NCBI GenBank assembly: GCA_009192285.1
Contig: CM018605.1
Span: forward strand, 2,521,247-2,585,246
Source: Morchella semilibera
Taxonomy: Eukaryota > Ascomycota > Pezizomycetes > Pezizales > Morchellaceae
Direction of reading: 5' to 3'
Length of the DNA stretch: 64,000 bases
The notes below the pieces were generated by a model. It made no database searches. It saw nothing but the letters and a program-made list of their open reading frames with translations, and was not told the origin of the DNA. Shown piece after piece: positions 35,501-48,681 of this stretch; positions within the stretch are counted from its first letter, which is position 1; each line of letters opens with the position of its first letter. The position numbers and the translations under genes were made by a program.

Positions 35501-38500
35501 CACCGTAGGATGGTTGAAGAAACAGGCGTTCACGGTCCTAGGTCGAGGACCTCTAAAAAGAGGCCGAAGAAGACACATAAACAAGGAGAGAGAGGAAGGA
35601 GAGGAATGAATGTGAGAATGGAAGAAAGGGATGGAAGAATAGCAGCTATGGTACTAAGTCATACACAGGAAGCTTCATAGCTCGAGGATGCATATATGTA
35701 TCGCCTAGGTGATCTCATAGCCTTGGGGCCGGGAAGGGCTGTCACACCCCGTTACTGATTGTCACACTTACGTCTATTATTTAAGCCCAGAAAGGCTTAG
35801 AGAACCTTGCCTTGGGTCCAAGGCACTATACCTTAAAATAATCGAGTGATATGGCATGACCCCGCAGAGGATTACAGGATGTACTTGAGTATAGTGGCTC
35901 TCGGCGGACGAGGTACCCCAATGGGCGCCAGGAGCTGACTGATGGGTCTGGAAGTCGAATCCGTAGCCATTGTGTAGCCGGGCGGGTTGTCAACACGTGC
36001 CGCAATGTGGATATCAGTCTACTCGAGGCCTTTGATTATAATATTTATATATTTCTATCCCTTGGAGAATTTCTAGTGGTTGTAGAATATGGCTAATACG
36101 AAGCGATTAGAAACTCATGGTTTTTACTATGCCTCCGCATCTCCCACCTGTATAGACGGCGACCATGAAATACACCAGGGACCCTCCCTCACTCTTATCG
36201 GGCTCAACGACATACGTACATCATCACTCATCACCCATCACGTCACCCATCACCTTTTTTTCTAGGGTGCCAAGTGTGTGCATCAGGCATAAGGTAGAAA
36301 AGCACTCCTTTGTGCGCCGCGGTTATCCGTGGCAAAGCGGAGATATTAACAGAGATTTAAGAACCGCCGCGAAGGGGAGGAGCATGGGCGAGTGGATCAC
36401 GATGAATCACTCGATGCATGTAAATCCTACAGTCATATGGTAAATAGGTGCAGAGTAGTAGAGCAACTATAAAAAATTCGTGTACACATACTTTTTTGTT
36501 AATAACTTGTAGAGAACACAATCCCTCGCACTGTATGTACTTATATGTACATGCATTAAGCGTTCGTTACGGCACCGACCAAGGGATAAGGGCCTAGGTA
36601 GTGCCTGCACAGGCCACGAATCTAGTTATCGCGCCCAGAGATATTTCGCCGACATAAATGGGCTGTCTATTATCCAAGCATCTTATCTAAGTACAAAGTA
36701 TTTATCCGGTTCTAGATCTGATTAAAGACTAGTATGTATATAAGGTCCTTACGCACAAAAATGGTCCGACTCGAGAATAAACTACATGTAAATGTACTTA
36801 TATTCAAATAAAACTACGATAAATAAATATGTTCTATTATCCGGGAGTTGTTCTATCATTTCGTTTTATATCACTATTTTTCACGCCGTACATACGAGCC
36901 GTTATTCCTATGACCGCTAACTCTATTCGTCGGCCAGTCCCTGCTTCGAGTAATAATTGGCGCCACATTCGGCTAGTTGCCTACATGTAGTAATGAACAT
37001 CTAGCCTGGAAAAGTACTCAAATCATTCTACATCCAAATTTCGGCATCTACGACGAAAGCCCACAGCCTATTCTCATTACCAGACCCGATCAGTGTTTCA
37101 TTTGGTGGTGTATCCGATACCTAACTGGTGTGAACTATAAAAATACTAAATACTAATCACAGAAAAATAGGGGACGGAGTCGCAGATTACAAAGTCACCG
37201 AGGCCAACAAAGACTTGCACAAACGTTAGAATTACCAATTACAGAACTCTGCACACTCAACCGAAAATATGAAGTAAAAAAAGTTAAAAATAAATAGATA
37301 AAAATAAAAATAATAGATAAAAATAAATAAAAAGAAAGAACACCCCCACCCAAATACTGTTTTCGTCCACCCAGCCGCCAGCAATGACAAAGACGGCTGC
37401 TTCACCCCGCACCGCACCAAAGGGGTGCCCCGCTTCCAAGGCCAGGCTTCCAGCACACATAAGATATGTGGCTGAACAAGAGTCCACAGATACGCTCGTG
37501 CCTGGGCTTTTCACCGCACCCGCTTATACCAGAAGGGAGTTGAATAGTGTCTCCCATAACAAAGGAAGCAGCTCTACTTTGATCTAGGCATCGAGAGCCC
37601 GGCCGGGATCTAGGGGCTGGTTGGGTGGGCGCAGAGACAGGGAGGCAGGCAGCAGGCAGGCAGGTAAACTCATTGTTGGGCAGGCTGCGAGTTCTCCTGT
37701 GGCCTTACCACCAATATGACCGATTCAGGTGGCGTCCTGCCCTGATAGGCGTGGAGGGACAGTCGGCAGAGGAAGAGACTGAGAAGATGGAGGAGAAGGA
37801 GGAAGGATAAGTAACAGGCGTTTACGGTTTTACACCGTGAACACCCAAAAAGACCAAAGATCCAGATATACTGGGTGTCTGCCGGGCCTGGGGTACGCTT
37901 GTAAAAATACCTGGAGGCCGGAGAACACCCCAGAAGAGCAGGCAGGTCTTTTAGCCTTTAGTACCAGGCATGCCCCCACTGAGGAACCCTGCGGGGGGGC
38001 ACCGAACCAGAGGCTAATGTCACCACCACCCCGCCCCAACAATGTGAAGGGGAAGGAGGTTGAGACATCGGTGGATGCGGTGGGTTGAACTGTTGGCTTG
38101 TCCTTTCAATGATACTAAGGACAGAGGCCGGCCGAGCCAGTCGAGCCGCTGCTCAGAGGTCTGTATGTCAGCAGAAGCTTGATTGAGAAGAGGGATAGGG
38201 AAACAGAGAAGAAAACGTACTACTGAGGGGCCGGAGTGGGAATCCAGATAAGGGGCCAGCGAGGTACGGTTTCCCTTCTTCCCCCTTATCCCTTCTTTTC
38301 TCTCCTTGGGCGAGCGGCCCTAGGTGTTGGAAGGGGAGGAGGAGAGGGGTTTCTTCCTCTTGGACAATTTCCCTTTTTCTTTTTTTTTTTGGAGGAAGGG
38401 ATGGGGGCAGAGAGGGTGCAGGCTAAAGATTTGGAAGGTTTGTGTCTGTTGAGCTTTGCCCAGACAGGAAGAGAGACAGGGAGACATGCAGCCCTGGTGT

Positions 38501-40261
38501 CATTTGGCCCCAGGTCATTTTGAACCTTTGTGGGCAAACAGGGGAACAGAGGAGTCGTGAAGATGAGAATACGAGAGGATGGATATGTAGGGGTAGGAAT
38601 AAAGGACCGAGTACCTGATGTTAGGATACGAGGCTGTGGGGATATGGGGATATGGATAATAGTAATGATGATGATGATGACTATGACGGGGAGGAGAAGA
38701 GAAGTTGAATGGGAAAATGTTGTGCGAGCTCCTCAGTGGCTTTATGGCTTTAGAATATAGGCTTTTTAGGGCTTCGAGGAATTATGAACACGTAAGTATC
38801 AGAACTCGGCAACTATTTAGGGCGGGAATAGGCTTTCGATCACTTTACGGGTATGCTAAGTAATTGAGGCTTGTAGTGTGGATATTGTGGGTACATATGC
38901 GGGTATGTGCACCGACCTCCTTATTGCTAGGTGGAAGGCTAGCTGCGGTGCCGTAACGCAAAAGGTTTTAATACTGGTTTGATGAATTCCTTGATCCTAC
39001 TATACCTTAAGTTCGAGCTTGTTCAGCGTAGTCGAATCTGCGAGTGGGGACTAAATATACTGATCGATCATATAAGTAGGTATTCCGATTTTTAAACCTC
39101 GGATCCTCCTATCATATATAATCCGATTTTCTATAAGCGAGTGTACAGCTTACAGAAGTACTACACATGTATCTTATACATCATATATATATTTTTTGGC
39201 ATACACATGTACATGCGCCACTACCCTAATAGAAATTAATCCAAATGTGGTCTGGCTATTAAGTGAACAATAACGTTGCCGTAGCCTCCGGGCTGCATGA
39301 ATGTATGAATTATTCATCAATCAATCAAGTGAAAAATGACGAGTGAAACATTGTGATGTTGGTTGGTCTTTTGAATTTCGTGGTAAAAGAGGTTATTTTG
39401 TCGGTTTCATTCATGCGGGCATAGACCATCACTCGGGCAACAATGGCTGTCTAACGGACAGGGGGGTAGTTTGTGGGTGAGTAGCTGCCGCGTCCTCTGG
39501 TCTCACCACTGAGCAGCTAGCCACCTATAAAAATCCCTACTTGATGTCATTTCTAACGACGGTTTACTGCCTTCATGGCTTACATGCAATTAAATAAGCT
39601 TTCCCAGCTAGAGCCCATCGCTACCCGTGATGCCAAAAATTTCGAGAGGGGATATGTACATTAACGGTAATATCAGGTACTTATATACCTACTAGTCGGC
39701 ACTAATGAGCATATTGATCCTCGGCTAGATAATTTTATCATTCACCCAACATCCAACATACATATAAATAATTTCCTTCACACAATTAAGGGGTCCTCCT
39801 ACAAACACACCGTGACTGTGTATACTTTCAGCCACACAAAATGTAGACCGCCCGATCATTGACCTGAGGTTGCCACACACATGTAAGCAACCCTGCGCCC
39901 TGACGATCTTATCGTTATCAGCCCCAGTCCCTCTTGACATGTGAACGCCACCCCTGGTGTTTTGGGGAATAATTCAGAAACAGATTTACAACTGAAATCA
40001 GTTGAAATAAAACCCTCTCTACCCTCGAATAAAAAAGGAAAAAAGGAGTGCTAAATCACACACAAGCCACACACTCACGTGCACCCCAGCGACCAGAAGC
40101 TTCCACTTGCATATTTGTCTTGGCCCCTCCCCGAGACCCCCCACTACCAACCAACTCTCTGTCCTTTACTCCTCTTTATCTCCCTTTCATCACAACTTAT
40201 CACAGCTCTACAGCTCCATCATTCACCTTTCTCTAAATTCCTCTCCAATAACTCTACCATA
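35501..40261. other. Long gene-poor spacer with SGT2 promoter at its end
   Basis: No gene is supported. A run of consecutive plus-strand frames at 37384-38760 (60-95 codons each, each closed by a stop) is mildly protein-like but matches nothing. An A-rich TAAATAAAAA-type patch lies at 37275-37340. The final ~300 bases (39960-40261) are pyrimidine-rich and A-rich and probably hold the SGT2 promoter and 5' UTR. Confidence 0.45.
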
Positions 40262-41565
40262 ATGGTAAGTCCCCCCCCTCTTCACAGATATTATTACCCC
40301 TCATCAGGGGTCAACCAGTCCACAAGTAGTTGTAGTTACCAGGAAATTGAAGGAAAGAGACCCCCAAAGCTAACTCTTCTTGTAGGCGAACGAGTCCAAA
40401 AAGCGCCTCGCCCTGGCAATCATAGACTTCCTTACCAACTGCACTAAAGATGGCACCGTCTCCCCCGATGACCACGAATCCCTCGAAGTCGCCTCCCAGT
40501 GCATCGCTGATGCCTTCAAGGTCGACCCCACCGATAAAGCTGCCCTCACTGACGCCCTCGCCGGCCAATCTCTAATCACAATCTATGGTGTCTTCGAAAA
40601 AATGAAATCCAAGTCCACACCCGCCGCCGGCGCCTCCTCCTCTCCATCCTCTGCCCCCAACACTACCACTCCCCCCAAACCCGCCGGCCCCAGCGAAGCC
40701 GACAAAGCCGCAGCCGAGGCCCTCAAGACCCAGGGTAACGCTGCCATGAGCAAAAAGGACTACAAGGCCGCTATCGACCTCTACACCCAAGCCCTCGCCC
40801 TCAACCCCCTCAATCCCATATACCTCAGTAACCGTGCAGCCGCACACTCATCGTCTGGCAACTATGACGCCGCAATCGCGGACGCCCAGGTCGCTGTCGA
40901 TACAGACCCAAAGTACACCAAGGCCTGGTCGCGCCTTGGCCTCGCACGCTTTGCAAAGGGTGACGCCCGCGGCAGTATGGAGGCCTACAAGGCCGGCATC
41001 GACGCCGAGGGCAACGGCGGCTCCGACATCATGCGTAGGGGGTACGAGACGGCGAAGCGCCGCGTCGAGGAGGAGGAGGGCGCCGATGATGACGATAGTG
41101 CGCCTGCTACCAGGGGCGGTGCCGGCGGTATGCCGGACCTCGGCGGGCTAGCGAGTATGCTGGGAGGCGGCGGGGCGGGCGGAGGTGGAATGCCGGATTT
41201 GAGCTCCATTATGAGCAATCCGATGTTCTCGCAGATGGCCCAGAGTCTCATGAGTAACCCTCAGCTCATGCAGGGGCTCATGAATAACCCGAGGTTAAGG
41301 GATATGATGGAGTCTGTTAATGGTGGTGGTGGTGGTGGTGGCGCCGGCGGCGCCGGTAGTCCGGGTGGGATGCCAGATTTGAGCGCGCTGATGAGTGATC
41401 CTAGTATCGCTGAGATGTAAGCATCCTCCTCGCTTCCCCTTTCCTCTAGGAATGAACTAATAAAACTCACAATATTACAGGGCGCGAAACTTTATGGGCG
41501 GCGGTGCTGGTGGCGGTGCTGGTGGCGCTGGACGCGGTGCAGGAGGCACCCCTCCTTCAAGCTAG
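40262..41565 (+). CDS. SGT2: Small glutamine-rich TPR co-chaperone
   Basis: Exons are 40262-40264, 40386-41416 and 41481-41565, giving 372 residues. The first exon is only the ATG; the 121-bp intron begins GTAAGT immediately after it, and the joined start is MANESKKRLALAIIDFL. Residues 1-75 are the N-terminal dimerisation domain that binds Get4/Get5 in yeast. A Ser/Pro linker (78-104) follows, then three TPRs (about 111-144, 145-178 and 179-212) that bind Hsp70/Hsp90 C-termini. The C-terminal half has the substrate-binding NP-repeat segment (MSNPMFSQMAQSLMSNPQLMQGLMNNPRLRDMM). The gene acts in the GET pathway, passing tail-anchored membrane proteins to Get3, in the cytosol. The tail is Gly-rich rather than Gln-rich, as in other filamentous fungi. 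The intron branch site (CTAAC) lies close to its acceptor. Confidence 0.93.
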
Positions 41566-42508
41566 ATAGGAGGATAGGGGTGTTAGAGGGTAGTTCTTTG
41601 TCCTATATCTCATCCTCATTTTTTATTCTCCTTTTCTTCTTCTTTTTCTTTTTTTTAGTTCTTTTCTTGTTTTTGCGGTTCTTTGGTGGTTTCTTGACAA
41701 TGAATAAAATGAGATTCGAGAGGACTAGTGTGGTGTGCAGCTTATAACAGGGTGGTGGTTTATAGTAGTATAGCTAGGCCCTGATGTAACCTACTACTAA
41801 CTGATAATAGGATTTAGACCTCCTTAATAGGTAATATGATTACTGAAAGGAGTAGTGAATTGATTATTCGGTCTATGGGTAAAGCCTAGATGAAATAAAA
41901 TAGATCCGTATTAGTCTCGTACCCATCCCCTACGAGCAGACGAGCAAGGAAATAATCATCAGATAAAAAAACAAAAGAAATCATATCTCGAATCGGGAAG
42001 ATGAATCAAAATAAGGAAACTATCTTCCCGATACAGAAAGAAGGACAAACAAAGCGATGGGTCAGCTTTCTTTATCCGGAAAGCAATGTCAAGCACTAAC
42101 TAGGTGGACCAAACACAAGAACGTTCTCTTCTGGTAGACTAATTACCCCTCTACCACCGGTAGTAATATTGGCTCTACTGTAAGGTTCCTTGGTTCCTCT
42201 TAGGGCTTTAGCACACCCGGGAAGTGGTACGTTGGTGGAAGAGTTTTCTGCATAGGCACCCCCCCCCCCCCCATATGAGTGAGTACCAGTGAGTAACTAC
42301 TCAGTCCCACCGCAGTTACGGAGGGAGTGGTGTGGTAGGACTATGGGGCCGTGGATGGACGTGTGGATGTTTGGGGATTCAATCAAGAGGGGGGGTAGAT
42401 CGGGTGTAGTAGTGGTTCGGTAGGGTGTCTGCTAGACTGTTCTGGAATGACTGCGTGTGTTTTACCCGTATGATAATTGAAATTGCCTCTGGGATTTCGC
42501 GGTATACA
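41566..42508. other. SGT2 3' flank and spacer
   Basis: T-rich sequence just after the stop (41620-41670) fits a 3' UTR. A 14-base C-tract is at 42259-42272. No further gene is supported. Confidence 0.5.
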
Positions 42509-42600
42509 TGTACTTCGGGGGTGGGGGGGATAAGTGAGAAGAAATCCTTCACGCAGCGTGGTGTCTTCTCACTTTCCCCCACCTGGGCCTCCGAAGTACA
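42509..42600. repeat. Foldback element, about 33-36-bp arms
   Basis: The left arm 42509-42541 starts TGTACTTCGG and ends ATAAGTGAGAAG. The right arm 42565-42600 is its imperfect reverse complement (CTTCTCACTTTCCCCCACCT and on). The loop is 23 bases. It shares the leading GTAC and a G-rich ATAAGT core with other hairpins in this window. Confidence 0.7.
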
Positions 42601-45354
42601 CCCGCATGAAAGAAGTGACGGAAGCCTGCATGCACTTGGGCGTATACCGAGCCCCAATATAAAAGGGGGGTAATAACGAGATGTACTTTAGCCACAAAAT
42701 GAGAAAAAGGAGCACTACGGCTTCTAGACTGGAGTATATTTAATATCTTGCACGGCCTCCCTCGATCGCCGGACTTGGAAAATCTCCTTTTGCTACTCGC
42801 CACTTGTTGTTTCTGTGTGTTGCCCATTAATTACAATATATCTGAGGACAAAGTCCCCTTTAATTGCTTCGTTTCCTCCTCAGACCCCCCCCCCCCTTGA
42901 TCCGTCGATGAACGAAATCTGGAAGCACGTTCAGCCCTAATTCGTGCTGGTGGGGGTAAATAGTATATCTTTTTTACTCTGGAGCAAGCTCTTCTGAGGT
43001 AGGGAGTAAACGCCTTTTTAGTTGGGAGGCAAATGACCGGTATGGAGAAATAACTCGCATATGGTATTCAGTGTTATTTGTAACTGCACGATGCTCGTCA
43101 TAACCTCCGGCTCAAAATAGAAATTCTACTAGGAAGAGCTTGGTAATAAATAATATCAGTAATAGGGGGAGTATTGAGAGATATGGTGGGTTCATAGACT
43201 TTTTCTGCTGCTTGTGAGGGCGAGGTTCAGCTTGGTCATGCTCTATCACTCGCACTAATAATTCCAACAATTTGCAACAAATTCACAAAACACATTAATC
43301 TATGCCCCAGCTTAACCATGTCGACAAGACCGGTTTTTCACACCAATAAGCGGATTCTCATTTAGTACATATAATAAGAGTTAATTTTTATGGATGTCAT
43401 TAGTGATCACATGTCCACGAGGTAGAGGTGCTGAGGCTCTCCTCATGGACCACACACACTGGCAAATAACACTTTTCTTTTTTGTCATGGTAATCACGTG
43501 CCAGAAATATATCGCTTCATAAAATATCACGCGGTAGCTTAATTAAGTAACAACCATCTTTCCCCCACCAACGCAAAAAATTCCAGATTCTTTATGTATT
43601 AGGTGTTTGTTTTCTCTCAAGAACTTCTGGGCCTCAGGAACAACGTCTATAAATAATACCTCAAAACTAGGGGTGGCTACGGTTGCCGGTGTGGGTTTGT
43701 AGGATTAAAGGACGGGAGGAAGTCATTTTTAGGTTATGGGGAACAGTAGTGAGAGTTTGGAATGGTCTATCTTTTTAACACGCAAAACTAACTCCCACCT
43801 AGCAATCTTTTTTCTAGCAAAATCAGGCCCCTATATATGGCCGTGATTGTAATGTAACTACCGCAGTTAAAACTAAAGCTTTAATAGTAGTCTAGGGAAA
43901 CCACCCAAGGGAAACCACCCTTCTGAATGATTTAGCCTCAATAACCAAAGGTTATACATGTTAGAAACTCAGAACAACTATAGGCTTACATATAGGATTC
44001 TAAAATACTAAGCGTTTTACAATATAGACTCTTACCACCCCGAATCACTAAAAGTCACTCGTACTCGGCGATACTAATACCGAAGGATCTCGAGATACGA
44101 ACCAACGGCCGTTCCCACCCATCCCAATTAGAAGGGTGATGAAGTCTCATCTAACAGGAAATCCGAGTAAGTGAACCGGTCCACAAGTTTAGCTCAATTT
44201 TGACGATAAGGGGGACATACATAAATTCATGTTAATACACATGTATATTGTGTAGTGGAACTTAAGGGCCGTATGGGTGCTTGTGATACATATGCGGGAT
44301 CGACATGCACGCAGCCGCACGTACATGTAGGTACAACAATCCCGGACTTCCCGTGTAGGAAATAACACGAAAAGCGTTATGACATTTTATATGAGCGTAC
44401 ATTACCTAGCATATGCTAAACTTCAGGTCTGTACAAATCACCCACTGTTCTTCGACCTCATTTAAACCCCGATCCAATCTGTCAAGTAATCAAGCCGCGA
44501 TCGAAGGAATATATACTTAAAAGACCACCATCACCATTACCTCAATGCTGGTAGTACAGGCGCGGCCGGACGGTCGTACTGGATTACCTTACATTCAGCT
44601 GTATCAGCCCGTATTACCGTATGTCTACCTCACTATTAAATTCTTCAATCAGATTCCATGACGCGGGCTTAATTGACAGCCACACACATATTATGAAACC
44701 CAAACTTATAATCTTGACAACAGGCCTTCCAGTTAAGTCTTCCGGTTGCTCGCTTTGCTATCATATCTCATTATCTCGCTCTCACTCGTAGGAACTAGCA
44801 AATATATAACACGAACTGCAGTCGAGTTTAATTCAGATTCTCCTCGGCCACCAGCGCATACTCGCTCTATGAATAGTGACGTAGTTTTGGGCATCCGTTT
44901 TAGATACTTCGATTAGGTACAGGTCCTACTTTTTCTGTTGTGCTGCCCTGGGCCCACGTGGTTCATATATGAGTTATCCGAGCTCTCCAAATGGCAGATT
45001 TTTGGACGGGTTCCCGCAGAAATTTTAGAGTCTAGGTTTTCTGGTGTGGCAAAGACTAACAATAAACTTCTAAAACCCAAATTCTTACGGGAAGTCACCC
45101 ATTTTACCCTGGCCTTTAATTGAGACTTTGCGCAAAGTTCCTAATACCGTGTTCATGTTCTGGAATCAACTCTACCCTTACACTATCCACACTCCTTCTT
45201 CATACTGCCAAAAGATAAGCCAATCACCCCTATATAGCCACTGATTATGACCCCTTGAACCCGAAGCGCACAAACCCCTCCCCCCTTTGTACGTTTAAAT
45301 ACTTCAGTTCAATTCGAAAGTAATAGCTGCATAATCTCCATGACTTGTTAATAC
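42601..45354. other. Gene-poor, AT-richer spacer
   Basis: No gene is supported. A 12-base C-tract lies at 42885-42896. A near-perfect direct duplication of GGGAAACCACCC occurs at about 43896-43921. ACATGTA motifs lie near 44242 and 44325. Confidence 0.5.
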
Positions 45355-45481
45355 TACTCGCGACAGGTAACAAGTACCCGAAAATGCATGTCTCAATCTG
45401 CAGTTTCTATTGGAGTACAAGTCAAAAATACAGCAAAAACTTGCAGCTGAATATTCGGGTACTTGTTACCTGTCGCGAGTA
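45355..45481. repeat. Perfect foldback element, 28-bp arms
   Basis: The arms 45355-45382 and 45454-45481 are exact reverse complements, with a 71-base loop. The arm reads TACTCGCGACAGGTAACAAG and on. GCGACAGGTAA.AAGT also appears in the 5446 element (GCGACAGGTAATAAGT), so the two are relatives. Confidence 0.88.
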
Positions 45482-45630
45482 CTTTATAATTATGTCAAAC
45501 TGCATTCCTTATGATCCCTTCAATGTTACACTTAAAAGGAGGGATTGCAACTTTGACTTATAATTATATGCTGTAAGTTTCAGTTAGGTTAGGATTCAGC
45601 TAATAGGAGGGCTAGAGAATTAGAACGGTG

Positions 45631-45812
45631 GAGAGGGAGGGTATGGCGAGGCTTGGCAGTCTTTACTACAGCGATGGGGAAAATTAATGTAGAAACAGGG
45701 GGGTTTAGATCATTGCCCAGGCCAATATGACTCTTACCATACTTCTCCCCATCGCTGTACATGTAGTTAGAATCCCCATTCGTGAGCCAAGCCCCGCCAT
45801 ACCCTCCCTCTC
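45631..45812. repeat. Interrupted inverted repeat
   Basis: GAGAGGGAGGGTATGGCGAG plus GCTTGGC at 45631-45657 pairs with 45786-45812 with one mismatch. CTACAGCGATGGGGA at about 45666-45680 pairs with 45744-45760. The inner arm again has a TACAGCG start. A TACATGTAG word sits directly beside the right inner arm. Confidence 0.75.
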
Positions 45813-46227
45813 GCTCAACCCTCGCAACTAGCTGCTCTCACGAACTTCAGCGCATTTCCACAGCATACGTCTATACTACTCCCCCATCTAAGGGCTAATC
45901 TTTTACGAACCATGAGATGTATCGTGCATGTTTCCAACGGTTTCAGTCGTTTCTAAACTTACTGATACGTAACATCCATGGCCTAAAGGTTCGATAAGAG
46001 GGAGGTAAAGTTTTCATATATGCATAGCTACGACACCCGCCGCAACAACAAATTCCCCCACCTCCATCCAGAGCTCCCTTATAAACCAGAAATTATTTCT
46101 GACAGATCATTATCCCTGCATGGAGTACAGATTTGTCAGGTCTGAAGCAATAATTCAAAAGGTTAAATCCCCACCGTCCAAAATATCTTAGATACCATAG
46201 AACAATAATATCCGTAAAGTAGGCCTC

Positions 46228-46743
46228 TCACTCCTCCTTTATCTCCTTCCCCGCTACCGCTACCGCCGACCTAAGTACTATCAGTCAACAAAGGTCTAAA
46301 TGTATCAAAACCAAAACTACAACCCACATCTGATCCACCGCTAACGCCAGTAAAAACAGTGTTTTATGCCTCTCAAGCCTCGCCTTGATCGCATTTATTT
46401 CACCATCTCTGATTGGCCATTTAAGTCTCTCGAATATCTCTCTGACGCCTCCCTTTGGTGTCAGGGTCTCCCTCAACGCGCTCAAATCCTTCAAACATCC
46501 TTCAAGAGGGCCATTCTCGACGCACAGTGTTTGTACAGCTGGTGCTAAAGAGTCTGGGTTTTTGCGGATCTGGGTCTCGAAGATTTTGAGGATTGCGTGG
46601 AGAGAATCGAGCTCGTCGATCAACTCCCTGATTTCTTTGGTGGACCTCTTGACTTGTGTAAGGTAATCATAGCTCAGGACCGTAACCTGACTAGATAAAT
46701 TGAGGACAGCGATTATGCTTGATGCGACACCTATCTCTGCCAT
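46228..46743 (-). CDS. Orphan HeLo-like N-terminal domain protein
   Basis: The main exon 46743-46328 encodes MAEIGVASSIIAVLNLSSQV..., the pattern of the fungal STAND/NLR N-terminal HeLo-like domain (PF17111 type). It has a conserved hydrophobic first helix, a KEIRELIDELDSLHAILK helix, an ALRETLTPKGG turn, W(P)IRDGEI and a final FLLALAVDQM. I infer a 57-bp intron, 46327-46271, to a short last exon 46270-46228 adding SAVAVAGKEIKEE; reading straight through gives a different 14-residue end. By chance both versions total 152 residues. No NB-ARC, NACHT, ankyrin or WD repeats follow within reach, so this is a stand-alone domain. Family members sense or execute heterokaryon incompatibility and cell death through membrane-active N-terminal domains. 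Whether this copy is active, a truncated receptor or a decoy cannot be told. Confidence 0.75.
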
Positions 46744-47770
46744 ATATATTGTGAGGGTTCTGCTTTAGGTGGGGTTATGTATATTGATCGGCAGTGAACA
46801 GGGAACACTGGGAGCTGCCTATATTAGACACTTTTTAGTCGGCATATTTTTTCTTTTCTTTCTCAAATACGTGTAAAGTCTGACAACGAACCTGCAATAT
46901 TCCGGGCTTAATTTAGTACTCAATAGGCTAGAACAAACAAAGATGACTCGCACTGCATCCTTTGCCAAAGACATTCTAGACTAACCTGAAAGCTAGTCAC
47001 GTCAGGGGATTTAAACGTGGGAATATAATATAAATGCCTTGTCCAACACAGTTGGATTAAAAAGAAAGAAAAATGTTTGAGAGGGTGCGCTGGAGAACCC
47101 CTCGAGCTGGGCGGGAGCGCAGTTTTAACTCTGAGCCTTGAGTCAAACCCTAAACTTCGTCAAAGTCAGCTTCTGCCCCCCACTACTATAGGGTGGCGAA
47201 TCAGACTCCAAAGAGGCCAGTGTGGTTGAGCATTACCCCTACACCCGTAATACCGCCATTACTCGAAAAATTGGCTATGCATATGAGATCAAAATTGCTA
47301 TAGGCAGACCTGATCTACGCCCTTCAACCAATCGTGAAGGAGGTATGGTGGGCGACACAATATATCGGGGCAGGTAAAAGTACATGAATGCCAAATCTAT
47401 CTCCGCAACCGCAACACAACTCATTTTTAATTATGGGCCATAGAATGACAGAGAATCAAGAGCAGAATCATTGTACGGCCTTTAATTTAAACCATCTTGT
47501 GTTGTGGTTGAGGATATAGAGTTTGAAGTTTGGTGATTTTGGTAGGGAGGCAAGTCAATTTTTACCCATAGAAATTGTTAAGGCCAGATCAAAATCCGCT
47601 AAAAACACCCCTGTCAATCACCATAAAGCACTCGACTTGTTACAAAAAAGGCCATGATCTGCCATCTGTGAGCTCAAAACACTTGTTTCACTTCCTATAT
47701 AGGTGATGATTTATCTGATAGAGATTTTTTACATGTGCCAAGACCGACCTTGATATCGTGTCGCCCACCA
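46744..47770. other. Spacer upstream of the HeLo-like gene
   Basis: No gene. A half-copy of the 3183 foldback arm (TTACCCCTACACCCGTAATA) lies near 47231-47253. Confidence 0.5.
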
Positions 47771-47859
47771 TACTTGCTGGAAAAAAAAGTATGGTCTCAA
47801 CCCGAACATCCCCGGTTACCTTGACACCTTGGAGACCATACTTTATTTTTCAGCAAGTA
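47771..47859. repeat. Foldback element, about 30-bp arms
   Basis: Left 47771-47800 (TACTTGCTGGAAAAAAAAGT and on) pairs with right 47829-47859 with three or four differences. The loop is 28 bases. The right arm end overlaps the start of the next hairpin, so the two are nested or abutted. Confidence 0.75.
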
Positions 47860-47907
47860 CTACGGGGGTATGGCCGGCGTAGTTCCGGAGACTTACCCCC
47901 GTAGTAC
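47857..47907. repeat. Short foldback, GTACTACGGGGGTA arms
   Basis: Arms of about 14-15 bases at 47857-47870 and 47893-47907 flank a 22-base loop. The extended right arm in reverse reads GTACTACGGGGGTAAGTCT, sharing GTACTACGGG and GGTAAGTCT with the 3183-3272 element. Confidence 0.75.
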
Positions 47908-48550
47908 ACTCAGGGATTTTACCAGGCGCCCCAATCACTACACATACTGTACCGTAAGTATATGCAGCAACACCATAGATATTAGAATTTCAAGTCGCGC
48001 GTACGGAAAACTCGAGAATATTCTTAGCAAAGAAGTGCGAGTACTAGAAAGTCTCCAGGCCATAGTCCTGGAATCACCCAATAAGTGAGCCGATCCCCAA
48101 ACATGGTAGGAAATGATAGAGGAGCGGCACAAAGCCCGCACCACTAGCGTCTGAGTAACTTTTTGTTTGGAAGCACATTTCCTCCAGGTCTATCTTCTCG
48201 CGCATCCTCTCTGCCTGGTCAGTATAAAAATCACCTGGCGAGTTGTACGGTAGTACATTATACACACAGTAACAGTTCAGTGTAATCAATCACCTCTACC
48301 GTAAACTTTCAGACAAATTGGGGGGGTATAGATGCTAGTAGGTTAATTCTTCACCCCGCCCGAATCCGGAATATCTACAGCCGTATATCAAGGTGTGTCG
48401 TTAAAGGTGGAGTTAGTGCTCACTCTATAGTGGGGGTAGGTATGTACATGTACATACATGTAGGTTACATAAGTACATACAGTAGGACTACTCTAGAGTA
48501 CCCACATGTACCGTACATATACGCATCGATCATATTACTAGATACATGTT
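47908..48550. other. Spacer inside the hairpin cluster
   Basis: No supported gene. It contains dense TACATGTA/GTAC words around 48440-48520. Confidence 0.5.
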
Positions 48551-48668
48551 TGTACAGCTATGGGTAAGATTGTTGTAGAAACAGAAGTCTAAAAACAGGG
48601 TCCAGACCGCGGGCAGACCAATAGGGCTTTTCTCACACTTCTACGATAATTTTACCCATAGCTGTACA
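48551..48668. repeat. Foldback element, imperfect 30-bp arms
   Basis: Left 48551-48580 (TGTACAGCTATGGGTAAGAT and on) pairs with right 48639-48668 with about four mismatches and a 58-base loop. Its arm start TGTACAGC and GGGTAA core match the family. Confidence 0.78.
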
Positions 48669-48681
48669 ATGCCTGTACGAT

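Noticed and set aside
37384-38760. Chain of five plus-strand frames
   Set aside because: Mildly protein-like, but each is closed by a stop, the frames differ, and I could not find splice joins giving a coherent protein.
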